The notes below the pieces were generated by a model, which saw only the letters and a program-made list of their open reading frames with translations, did not search any database and was not told the origin of the DNA. A stretch of 7,483 bases of DNA from an uncultured Gammaproteobacteria bacterium (GTDB lineage Bacteria; Pseudomonadota; Gammaproteobacteria; GCA-2729495). The stretch spans positions 1 through 7,483 of the forward strand of contig CAMYJV010000128.1 in the NCBI GenBank assembly GCA_947258805.1, read 5' to 3'. Positions 1 to 5,862 of the stretch are shown here, in pieces; the first letter of the stretch is position 1, and every line of letters begins with the position of its first letter. Position numbers and translations under genes: made by a program.

Positions 1-983
1 ACCACGGTTTTGCCGCCCGGGTTTTTGACCACGATGGGTATGGGTACACCGTCGTGGGTGTGCCCGCCCAGGATGAAATCGATGCCGGACACGCGGCTGG
101 CCAGCTTCAGGTCCACGTCCATGCCGTTGTGAGACAGCAGCACCACGGCGTCCACGCGCTCGCTGTCTCGTACCCGGCTTACCAGCTCCTGCAGATCCGC
201 TTCGCGGATGCCGAAGCTCCAGTCGGGTATGAACCGGCTCGGATTGGCGATGGGCGTGTAGGGGAAAGCCTGGCCGATGACGGCGATGCGTCGGCCGTTC
301 AGGGTCTTGATGACGTAGGGAGGGAAAACGTGACCGCTGTCCTCGTCGTACACCTCGGTGCCTTCGAACAGGGCGTCCTCGGTTGCCCGGACGTTCTGCG
401 CGACGAAATCGCCCTGGAAGGCCCTGCTGTTGGCCAGAGTTTCGGCATCCTGATAGGTGAACTCCCAGTGGCCGGTCATGGCGTCGACGCCCAGCACGTT
501 GCAGGCCTCGACCATGTCCCGACCGCGGGTCCACAGCGCCGTTCCCGATCCCTGCCAGGTGTCGCCGCCGTCCAGCAGCAGGGCGCCGCCGGTGGCTTCG
601 CCCCGCAAGCGGTCGATCAGGGTCTTCAGATGGGCAAACCCTCCGACCTTGCCGAACCGCTGGGCGGACTCGCTGAAGTCGAGATAGGTATAGCTGTACG
701 GATCCGTCGGATTGACGGTGGGCAGCGCTTCGAGGAGGTTTCTCCCCACCAGATGCGGCAACTGTCCCTCCGCCGCGCCGATGCCCAGGTTGACGTTGGG
801 CTCGCGGAAGTACACGGGCAGCAGCTGCGCGTGGGTATCCGTGATGTGCAGCAGCCGCGCGTCACCCCAGCCGGGCAGGGCGTAGTAGTCTTCATCAGCC
901 GCCTGCCTGAGGTTGGTGCAGCCGGCCAGCCCCGCGGCGACGGCCCCCTTGCTCAGGATGTCGAGAAACTCGCGGCGATTCAT
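1..983 (-). CDS. soxB: SoxB, thiosulfohydrolase (partial, C-terminus off left edge)
   Basis: Periplasmic dimanganese enzyme of the 5'-nucleotidase-like metallophosphoesterase family. It hydrolyses the SoxY-bound thiosulfonate and releases sulfate. The first 327 residues are present with no stop. Visible signatures are HITDTHAQLLP (about 46-56), with the metal-binding DTH, followed by REPNVNLGIG; LLDGGDTWQGSG (136-147); MTGHWEFTY (169-177), the SoxB version of the NHE metal motif; and LGGHTHDG (305-312). The N-terminus reads MNRREFLDIL then a hydrophobic stretch ending LAGC (19-22), so a Tat signal and a possible lipobox are combined. The start ATG overlaps the stop of the preceding soxK-like gene (ATGA), implying translational coupling. 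It is the last operon gene visible; more sox genes may lie to the left. The residue after GHWEFTY is Q178; from memory a glycine is common there. Confidence 0.96.
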   Translation of the reverse strand, partial: MNRREFLDILSKGAVAAGLAGCTNLRQAADEDYYALPGWGDARLLHITDTHAQLLPVYFREPNVNLGIGAAEGQLPHLVGRNLLEALPTVNPTDPYSYTYLDFSESAQRFGKVGGFAHLKTLIDRLRGEATGGALLLDGGDTWQGSGTALWTRGRDMVEACNVLGVDAMTGHWEFTYQDAETLANSRAFQGDFVAQNVRATEDALFEGTEVYDEDSGHVFPPYVIKTLNGRRIAVIGQAFPYTPIANPSRFIPDWSFGIREADLQELVSRVRDSERVDAVVLLSHNGMDVDLKLASRVSGIDFILGGHTHDGVPIPIVVKNPGGKTV

Positions 984-1297
984 GATGAGAACGGAAAGCG
1001 ATCGTGCCAGGCGGTGCGTTCCGCTTCGGCCTGGGCCAGAGACGCGTCGGCCATGGCGGTTGCCCGTTCGGCGATGCTGACCGCCGTCTGGTAGTCGCCA
1101 GCCTCCAACGCAATTCGGGCCTCGTCGATGAGCGCTGCGGGTTTGCGCCAGGCGTGGCCGGCGTCCCGGGACGCCTGATAGCGGGCTTCCGCTGCTGCCA
1201 CCGCCGTGCTGGCCTGCTCAGCCGGGTCTGCCCGCACTTCTGATTTCGTGCAGGCGGCAAGTACGATGAGGGACAGGGCGAGAATGGCTGTTTTCAT
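980..1297 (-). CDS. soxK: SoxK-like SoxXA-binding small lipoprotein
   Basis: A 105-residue protein between soxA and soxB, the usual place of soxK (SoxXA-binding protein, SAXB). In green sulfur bacteria SoxK joins SoxA and SoxX to form the SoxAXK cytochrome. The N-terminus has a lipoprotein signal, MKTAILALSLIVLAAC, with lipobox LAAC and the lipidated cysteine at residue 16. The mature part is alanine-rich and predicted helical, with repeated A-x-x-A/A-x-A-x-x-Y spacing (about residues 30-90), as in small DUF4398-type helical-hairpin lipoproteins. It has no cysteine beyond the lipobox and no haem motif. The ribosome binding site is weak (GAG about 9 bases upstream). Identification rests on position, size, lipobox and the monohaem state of the adjacent SoxA, not on a strong sequence motif. 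It could be an unrelated small lipoprotein. Confidence 0.62.
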   Translation of the reverse strand: MKTAILALSLIVLAACTKSEVRADPAEQASTAVAAAEARYQASRDAGHAWRKPAALIDEARIALEAGDYQTAVSIAERATAMADASLAQAEAERTAWHDRFPFSS

Positions 1298-1322
1298 TGG
1301 CGTCTGCTCATTTTCTGCTGGC

Positions 1323-2186
1323 TTATTTTCTGCTCGCTGGGCCGTTCAGCTCTAGGCCGTTGCTCATGTAGGAGAGGAAGTACTCGAGGTTTCGGTATGC
1401 GTCGCTCTGGGGTGGGAAGGGCTCGGCGCCAACCTGGCTGTTGCACTCGTTGAAACGCAGGTGCAGGCTACCGACGTCCTGCCATTTGAAGCGATAGACG
1501 GGCCAGTGGGTAACCTGCCCCAGTGAAGCGCTGAGCCGCTCGGCCCGCAGCCGGTTGCCGGCCAGCTGCACGTGGCAGCTGCTGCAGGCAAAGTTCAGCT
1601 GCCCGCGACGGGTGCTGTAAAAACGTTTGCCCGCCTCGTAGGCGGCCAGCGCGCCGTCGCTCTCCGGCGGCGCCACATCGATGATCTGGCCGCGGGAGGC
1701 GTAGGCGATGTACGCGGTGAGGCGGTTGAGCTCCGGTCCGTCATACTCGAGCGGCGGTTCGCCGTGGTCCGTGCGACATTCGTTGATGGCCATTTCCAGG
1801 GTCACCACCTCGCGTCTCGCTTCGTCGAAGTAGGGATAGCGGCCTTTGACGGCGCCGTCGCCGAAGCAGTCCTGGTAACCCTGGCCATCCGCGAAGGGCG
1901 CTTCGAACAGCTCGGTGCCTTCGTCCACGGCAATCTCGTAGGGCGGGAAGTCTTCCATCTCCAGCCACTGCTCCCGCGCGCCCTCGTCCAGGGCGTAGAC
2001 GCCATTGATGTGTTCTTCCAGCGGCACGTCCGGGAAACGCTGGCTGTAGTAATCCCGGAGCGCCTGGCGGTCGGCCTCTGGATCGACCCCCGGCTTCGCG
2101 TCAGGTGTTGCGCTGGCCAGCGGCAGGCTGGTGAGCAGTGCGCTGGCCAGCAGCAGCCCGGCGCCCAGTACGGTTGTTCGACCCAT
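1323..2186 (-). CDS. soxA: SoxA, monohaem c-type cytochrome subunit of SoxXA
   Basis: Catalytic subunit of the SoxXA L-cysteine S-thiosulfotransferase, which attaches thiosulfate to the SoxY carrier cysteine in the periplasm. It has 287 residues. A Sec-type leader (about 1-26) ends near LASA. A single haem motif CSSCH lies at 201-205, and the persulfide-type active-site/haem-ligand cysteine is C248 in FNECNSQVGAEPF, with R244 four residues before it. The N-terminal half keeps C107 (YQDCFGDG) and C137 (INECRTD), which in monohaem SoxA form a disulfide where dihaem forms have a second haem. PYFDEARREVVTLEMAINECR, residues 118-138, is typical of the N-terminal domain. From memory the residue at 253 is commonly arginine (VRAEP); here it is glycine. 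The start is supported by a GAGGGTAAGGGA purine stretch just upstream. The gap to soxZ is 20 bp. Confidence 0.96.
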   Translation of the reverse strand: MGRTTVLGAGLLLASALLTSLPLASATPDAKPGVDPEADRQALRDYYSQRFPDVPLEEHINGVYALDEGAREQWLEMEDFPPYEIAVDEGTELFEAPFADGQGYQDCFGDGAVKGRYPYFDEARREVVTLEMAINECRTDHGEPPLEYDGPELNRLTAYIAYASRGQIIDVAPPESDGALAAYEAGKRFYSTRRGQLNFACSSCHVQLAGNRLRAERLSASLGQVTHWPVYRFKWQDVGSLHLRFNECNSQVGAEPFPPQSDAYRNLEYFLSYMSNGLELNGPASRK

Positions 2187-2206
2187 GGTCCCTTACCCTC
2201 GTTCGG

Positions 2207-2518
2207 CTATTTCAGCACCAGCTCGCCGCTGCTGGTTTCTCCTTTGTTGTCCACCCAGGTGACCTTGATGACGTCGCCGGGCGAGCAGTTCTTGACCTGG
2301 AACGCGAAGTAGGGGTCTTTGGAGACGGACGCGCCGAAGTCGGCGCTCAGCACTTCCTGGTCGTTCCGGTAACAGGTCACCTTGTCGATGTAGTGGGCGG
2401 GAATCAGATTGCCGTCCGGGTCACGCTGGGTGCCGGTTTCCATGGGGTGGGGCATCAGCGACTTGACCTTTGCCACGCCGTCCTTGAGCTTGCCGCGTAT
2501 TTTTACTTTAGCTGCCAT
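2207..2518 (-). CDS. soxZ: SoxZ, sulfur carrier complex subunit
   Basis: The 103-residue immunoglobulin-like partner of SoxY. The SoxYZ heterodimer carries all sulfur intermediates of the periplasmic pathway on the SoxY cysteine. Family marks are the N-terminal KVKIRGKLKDGVAKVKSLM strand, HPMETG (24-29), NLIPAHYI (37-44), and the C-terminal PYFAFQVKNCSPGDVIKV with WVDNKGE following. As usual for SoxZ there is no signal peptide, so it is expected to be exported bound to Tat-targeted SoxY. A GAGAGG-type ribosome binding site lies about 9 bases upstream of the ATG. The length is normal for the family. It sits 18 bp after soxY and 20 bp before soxA. Confidence 0.97.
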   Translation of the reverse strand: MAAKVKIRGKLKDGVAKVKSLMPHPMETGTQRDPDGNLIPAHYIDKVTCYRNDQEVLSADFGASVSKDPYFAFQVKNCSPGDVIKVTWVDNKGETSSGELVLK

Positions 2519-2536
2519 GATTCTTACCTCTCTGCT

Positions 2537-2983
2537 TCAGCCGCCACAGCCGCCGATGGTGACTTTGACCTCCTGGGAGGCGACGTAGACTTTGTCTGGG
2601 GTTCTGACCAGCGCCCGGACTTTGGAGCTCTGGCCCATCTTCACGCGGGTGGAAATATCCGCCACCGCATCTGGAGAGATGTTGAAGCTGGCGGACAGCG
2701 GGTTCGGGTTCTCGTCCACCATGATGGTGATGCTCTGCACGCCGTCGATGTCCGTCGAGACGCTTACCGGCACCACGGCGCCGTTCTCGGCGATGTCGGG
2801 TACCTTGAAGTTGATTGCAGTGCTTTCCTCCATGGGCAGATCGCCAAACAGCTCTTTGAGCGCTACGTCAGCGCTGGTGGCCTGGAAGGCGGCAGCGGTA
2901 TCGGCGAATAGCCGCATGGGCAGAAGGGCCGCGCTGCCCAGTGCGAGCATGCTGCCAAGCCATTTTCGTCGGTTGATGTTCAT
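2537..2983 (-). CDS. soxY: SoxY, sulfur carrier protein with C-terminal GGCGG arm
   Basis: The substrate-carrying subunit of SoxYZ. The 148-residue protein ends in IGGCGG, the swinging arm whose cysteine (C146) is loaded by SoxXA and processed by SoxB and SoxCD. The N-terminus MNINRRKWLG followed by a hydrophobic stretch to about residue 28 (LFADTA) is a Tat leader, which would carry the folded SoxYZ pair out together. The body shows the SoxY beta-sandwich features ESTAINFKVPDIAENGAVVP (residues 53-72) and a later NPNPLSASFNI segment (92-102). C146 is its only cysteine. An AGAGG ribosome binding site lies about 7 bases upstream of the ATG. It follows soxX by 27 bp and precedes soxZ by 18 bp. 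Confidence 0.97.
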   Translation of the reverse strand: MNINRRKWLGSMLALGSAALLPMRLFADTAAAFQATSADVALKELFGDLPMEESTAINFKVPDIAENGAVVPVSVSTDIDGVQSITIMVDENPNPLSASFNISPDAVADISTRVKMGQSSKVRALVRTPDKVYVASQEVKVTIGGCGG

Positions 2984-3010
2984 CTTGTGCCTCTCAATTT
3001 CAGTTAATTT

Positions 3011-3367
3011 CTACAGCGAGAGAACGTAGTCGACCACCAGGTCGATTTCCTCTTCGGTGAGAACCAGGTTTCTGCCGTAGGGCGGCATCACGGTGACGGG
3101 GTTGCGGACCGCCGGGTCCCAGATCTGCTCGCGCAGAACCTCGCGGTCGGGGAAGCGCACCTGCATCTGGATGAGCGGGGGGCCACTGTTTCCAGGCAGC
3201 TCGCCGTCATCCATCATGTGGCAGGACAGGCAGTTGCCCGCGTTGCGGTCGAAGGCGATCGCCTTTCCCCGGGCCAGCGCATCGGTTTCGCTGGTGCCGG
3301 TTTCAGCCTGAGCGCTGGCCCATCCGAAAGCGGCCGCCAGCAGCGTCAAAGACAGCAGTCTGTTCAT
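3011..3367 (-). CDS. soxX: SoxX, monohaem c-type cytochrome subunit of SoxXA
   Basis: Electron-accepting subunit of SoxXA, a periplasmic class I cytochrome c. It has 118 residues: a Sec leader at about 1-21 (ending AQA), one haem motif CLSCH (46-50), and the expected distal methionine M94 in NPVTVMPPYGRN. Other SoxX-specific sequence is ELPGNSGPPLIQMQVRFPDR (residues 56-75) followed by REQIWDP (79-85), and the C-terminal LTEEEIDLVVDYVLSL helix. The start ATG overlaps the soxD stop by 4 bp (ATGA), implying translational coupling. It is at the short end for SoxX but has all functional segments. A generic cytochrome c is less likely because of the GPPL/RFPDR/VMPPYG combination and the operon position. 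Confidence 0.94.
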   Translation of the reverse strand: MNRLLSLTLLAAAFGWASAQAETGTSETDALARGKAIAFDRNAGNCLSCHMMDDGELPGNSGPPLIQMQVRFPDREVLREQIWDPAVRNPVTVMPPYGRNLVLTEEEIDLVVDYVLSL

Positions 3368-4401
3368 CGGGAAGCCTCCACCATGTATTCCACCGCGGCG
3401 TTCACCTGCTCATCGGACAGGTGGACGAATCCGCCCTTTGCCGGCATGACGCCGTTCGCCGAGCTTACGCCGTTGATGGCGTTTGCCATGAGGACGGGCA
3501 TGCCTTTTTCGGTTCGGCTGACCCACGCGTCGGCGTCGTCGAGCTTAGGCGCACCGCCGACGCCGACGTTGTGGCAGATGCTGCAGTACTGGTCGTAAGT
3601 GGCTGTCCCCGGATGCGCCTCGGCGACCGCTTCAGCCTCGGTAACCGACTGGGGTTCTCCGCCTCCCTCGAGAGGCTCCCCGGCGGTATCCGGCGCCGCT
3701 TCGGACAGAATCTGAATTGCGGCGGCATCCCGGCAGTTTTCCATGCAGCGGACGTTGGCCACGTCCGGGCGCGGGTCCGGCACGAAGCCGCCGGCGTTCG
3801 GCAGCTGAATGCCGGCAAGGTTCTCGTGGGTGAGGACAAGATCGTCGTCCACCAGATCGTTCAGGTACAGCACGTAGGCGGTAAGCGCGTAAGTCTCATC
3901 GTTGGTCAGCGACTCCGGCTGGGTGAAGGGCATGGTGCGCCGGATGTAGTCGTAGAGCGTGCTGGTATGGGCCCAGTAGCTGCCCACGGTCTTGTTGGGC
4001 CGTGCGTCCCGCAGGGTGCCCGCGCCGCCGGCCAGCACCGGGTAGCGGCCTACGCCCTCGCCGAAAGTGCCGTGGCATTCCGCGCACTGTTCATCGTATA
4101 GCCACTCACCGTCCTCCACCGAGCCGCTGCCCTCCGGCAGGCCCAGGCCGTCGGGGCGGATGTCGATGTCCCAACCGGCGATCTCCGCCTCGGTGGCCGG
4201 CGTGCCGTAGCCGTAGTACCCCACGCGGGCGCTGTCGACGGTCGCTGGACCGCCGGCCGGAACGGAGTCGCTTGCGGTTGCTGCATCCGGGCCGTCAGCG
4301 GGCTTACTGCAGCCGATGATCAGCAGGGCGCCACCGACGATGCCCAGCCATTTACTCAGAAAGGGCCCTTGCCGTAAAAAGGGGTCAAGAAATCTGGACA
4401 T
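3364..4401 (-). CDS. soxD: SoxD, dihaem cytochrome c subunit of sulfane dehydrogenase SoxCD
   Basis: Electron-accepting partner of SoxC; the complex removes six electrons from the SoxY-bound sulfane sulfur. It has 345 residues and two cytochrome c domains. Domain 1 (about 60-215) has YGYGTPATEAEIAGWDID, haem motif CAECH (106-110), M157 in RTMPF as likely ligand, and the SoxD-typical KTVGSYW and YALTAYVLYLNDLV. A CMENC pair follows at 219-223. A linker rich in E, A and G (about 235-262) leads to domain 2 (about 265-345), a cytochrome c5-like fold with CSICH (273-277), GGAPKL, M319 in VMPAKGG and a C-terminal AVEYM helix. The N-terminus ends in LLIIGC (C31), a lipobox-like site, so the protein may be membrane-anchored. 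Its start lies inside soxC (17 bp overlap) with only a weak ribosome binding site. Confidence 0.93.
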   Translation of the reverse strand: MSRFLDPFLRQGPFLSKWLGIVGGALLIIGCSKPADGPDAATASDSVPAGGPATVDSARVGYYGYGTPATEAEIAGWDIDIRPDGLGLPEGSGSVEDGEWLYDEQCAECHGTFGEGVGRYPVLAGGAGTLRDARPNKTVGSYWAHTSTLYDYIRRTMPFTQPESLTNDETYALTAYVLYLNDLVDDDLVLTHENLAGIQLPNAGGFVPDPRPDVANVRCMENCRDAAAIQILSEAAPDTAGEPLEGGGEPQSVTEAEAVAEAHPGTATYDQYCSICHNVGVGGAPKLDDADAWVSRTEKGMPVLMANAINGVSSANGVMPAKGGFVHLSDEQVNAAVEYMVEASR

Positions 4402-5710
4402 TGGTCACCGTCCCGTCTGCCGCCAGCTTCCAGGTGTGAATGGCGTTCTTGTGGTAGATGGAGTTGGTGCCGCGTACTTCGCGCAGCTGACCGTAGGTGG
4501 GCTGGACGTATCCGGTCTCATCCACGGCGCGGCTCTGGATCATGGCGGGGGCGCCGTCCCAGTCCCATTCCAGACCGAAGCGGGTGAGCGCCCGGGGTAT
4601 GACCTGGCTGGTGAACCGGGCTTCCCGCCAGGTAACGCCGCCGTCCACGGACACGTCCACGTGCTTGATGCGTCCGCGCCCGGACCAGGCGAGACCCTCT
4701 ATGAAATACTTGCCCTTGGCTCGACAGGGCTTTTCCGGAGAGGGGCTGGTGACCACCGAGTTGCACTCCTGGACGAAGGTGAACTCCCGAGCCGTGCCGT
4801 CCGCCATGAGGTCCGTGTACTTGGAGGTTTCTTCGCGGTGGTACCAGGGCTTGTCGCCCACTTCCAGGCGTCGTAGCCACTTGATGGACGTGTTGCCCTC
4901 CCATCCGGGATTCAGCAGCCGTACCGGGTAACCCTGTTCCGGCCGCAGCGCCTCACCGTTCTGGGCGTAGACGATGATCGCGTCGTCCAGCGCCTTGTCC
5001 AGGGGGATGCTGCGGCTCATGTGAGCGCCGTCCGCGCCCTCGGCGAGAATCCAGGCGGCGTTCTTGTCCAGGCCCACCTCTTCGAGCAGGGTGGACAGCA
5101 TCACGCCGGTCCATTCGCAGCATGCCAGCATGCCGTGGCTGAACTGCACGCGGTCCATCTGCGCCCCGCGCCACTCCATGCCGCCGTTGGCCGGACATTC
5201 CAGGAAACGGATCATGCTGACGGACGGGAAGCGCATCAGCTCGTCCATGGTCAGGATGATTGGGCGCTTGACCATGCCGTGAATCATCAGCCGATGCTGC
5301 TGCGGGTCGATTTGGGGAATGCCCGCATGGTAACGCTCGAACACCAGCCCGCTGGGGGTAATGATCCCTTTGAGATCGCCCAGGGGGGTGAAGCTGATGC
5401 TGGCTATGTGGTCGGCGGTCAGCCATTCGACGCTGCGCCGCTGCACCCCGGCTTCGAAGGCGGAAGGCTGGCCATAGGGGTGGGTGAGCACGCCCGGGCC
5501 CAGCCGCTTCGTCCAGGCGGGCACGTTGGGCGGCAGGTTCTCCGTGCCGGCCGCCGCCTGACCGGCGAGGCCCGTGGCCGCCGCCGCGCCGAACAGGGTC
5601 AGGCCCCGCTTGAGAAAATCCCGACGTTCAGCCCTGGGCAGCTTATCGCCGGAACGTGATAAGGATAGAAGTTCTCGGTCTAACCGATCCTGACTCTCGC
5701 GTTGACTCAC
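4385..5710 (-). CDS. soxC: SoxC, molybdenum-cofactor sulfane dehydrogenase subunit
   Basis: Catalytic subunit of SoxCD, a sulfite-oxidase-family Mo-pterin protein acting in the periplasm on SoxY-bound sulfane sulfur. It has 441 residues. A Tat motif ERRDFLKRG (29-36) is followed by an alanine/glycine-rich hydrophobic stretch to about 55. The oxidoreductase domain (about 95-290) has the molybdenum-ligating C172 in RFLECPANGG and the SoxC-characteristic FSHGMLACCEWTGVMLSTLL (190-209), EGADGAHMSRSIPLDKAL and GYPVRLLNPGWEGNTSIKWL. The Mo-cofactor dimerisation domain follows (about 305-441; GLAWSGRGRIKHVDVSVDGG at 339-358). Translation starts at GTG, chosen because GGAGGGA sits 4 bases upstream and no suitable ATG lies before the Tat motif. 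The N-terminal region before the twin arginines is long (28 residues). It is the first gene of the operon. Confidence 0.96.
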   Translation of the reverse strand: MSQRESQDRLDRELLSLSRSGDKLPRAERRDFLKRGLTLFGAAAATGLAGQAAAGTENLPPNVPAWTKRLGPGVLTHPYGQPSAFEAGVQRRSVEWLTADHIASISFTPLGDLKGIITPSGLVFERYHAGIPQIDPQQHRLMIHGMVKRPIILTMDELMRFPSVSMIRFLECPANGGMEWRGAQMDRVQFSHGMLACCEWTGVMLSTLLEEVGLDKNAAWILAEGADGAHMSRSIPLDKALDDAIIVYAQNGEALRPEQGYPVRLLNPGWEGNTSIKWLRRLEVGDKPWYHREETSKYTDLMADGTAREFTFVQECNSVVTSPSPEKPCRAKGKYFIEGLAWSGRGRIKHVDVSVDGGVTWREARFTSQVIPRALTRFGLEWDWDGAPAMIQSRAVDETGYVQPTYGQLREVRGTNSIYHKNAIHTWKLAADGTVTNVQIS

Positions 5711-5752
5711 GCTCCCTCCAAAGTTACGTTCTCTCCCGAAATCGCGATAGTT

Positions 5753-5780
5753 AGTATATTATAAAAAACTTATATAACAA
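5753..5780 (-). promoter_or_regulatory. Candidate sigma-70 promoter of the sox operon
   Basis: On the minus strand, TTGTTA (-35, plus positions 5775-5780) and TATACT (-10, plus positions 5753-5758) are separated by 16 bases. They match the consensus at 4/6 and 5/6 positions. Transcription would start near 5746, leaving a leader of about 36 bases before the soxC GTG. A perfect TATAAT overlaps the spacer but lacks a well-placed -35. The site overlaps both AT-rich palindromes, so a bound repressor would block it. Confidence 0.5.
5755..5777. promoter_or_regulatory. Candidate ArsR-type operator: paired AT-rich palindromes
   Basis: TATATTATA (5755-5763, symmetric around its central base) and TTATATAA (5770-5777, perfect) have centres about 14-15 bases apart. 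Both lie inside the candidate sox promoter. ArsR/SmtB dimers recognise AT-rich dyads of this type, and the regulator gene is adjacent. The exact operator cannot be fixed from one sequence because AT-rich DNA readily yields chance palindromes. Confidence 0.45.
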
Positions 5781-5792
5781 CCCTTATTGGTG

Positions 5793-5798
5793 TATAAA
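5793..5798 (+). promoter_or_regulatory. Candidate -10 element for the ArsR-family regulator gene
   Basis: TATAAA on the plus strand lies 64 bases before the regulator ATG. The hexamer 17 bases upstream (TTATAT, 5770-5775) is a poor -35 and coincides with one of the AT-rich palindromes. An alternative is TATAAC at 5773-5778 with TTAGTA at 5751-5756. The true start cannot be decided from the sequence. Confidence 0.3.
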
Positions 5799-5862
5799 GC
5801 TATTGTTCCTGAAATGAGTCGTCTTCGGTTTGATCAGGCTCAAATAACACCTGGAGTAGTTC

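Larger units (their letters stand above)
5711..5862. promoter_or_regulatory. Divergent control region between soxC and the ArsR-family regulator
   Basis: The 152 bp separating the divergent sox operon and regulator are strikingly AT-rich in the middle (about 5748-5810), in contrast to the GC-rich genes. They contain the palindrome ATCGCGAT (5741-5748), two AT-rich palindromes and promoter-like hexamers for both directions (listed separately). Near the regulator there is an inverted repeat TTTGA-N6-TCAAA (5829-5844). ArsR-type repressors of the SqrR/BigR class usually bind such AT-rich dyads over divergent promoters. That this is the shared control point is inference from layout. Confidence 0.8.

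Noticed and set aside
54..1094. Long plus-strand open frame opposite soxB and the soxK-like gene
   Set aside because: It is antisense to clear SoxB coding sequence, has no recognisable domain or convincing ribosome binding site, and is expected from high-GC third codon positions.
1323..2186. Possible frameshift or decay of SoxA, because one haem motif is missing
   Set aside because: The frame is uninterrupted, the N-terminal domain and its cysteines are intact, and monohaem SoxA is a known type.
1572..2911. Two large plus-strand open frames opposite soxA, soxZ and soxY
   Set aside because: They mirror well-supported genes on the minus strand and their translations show no family features.
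5829..5844. TTTGA-N6-TCAAA inverted repeat as the main operator
   Set aside because: Only 5-bp arms, and it lies downstream of the probable promoters; kept as part of the control region rather than as a separate site.
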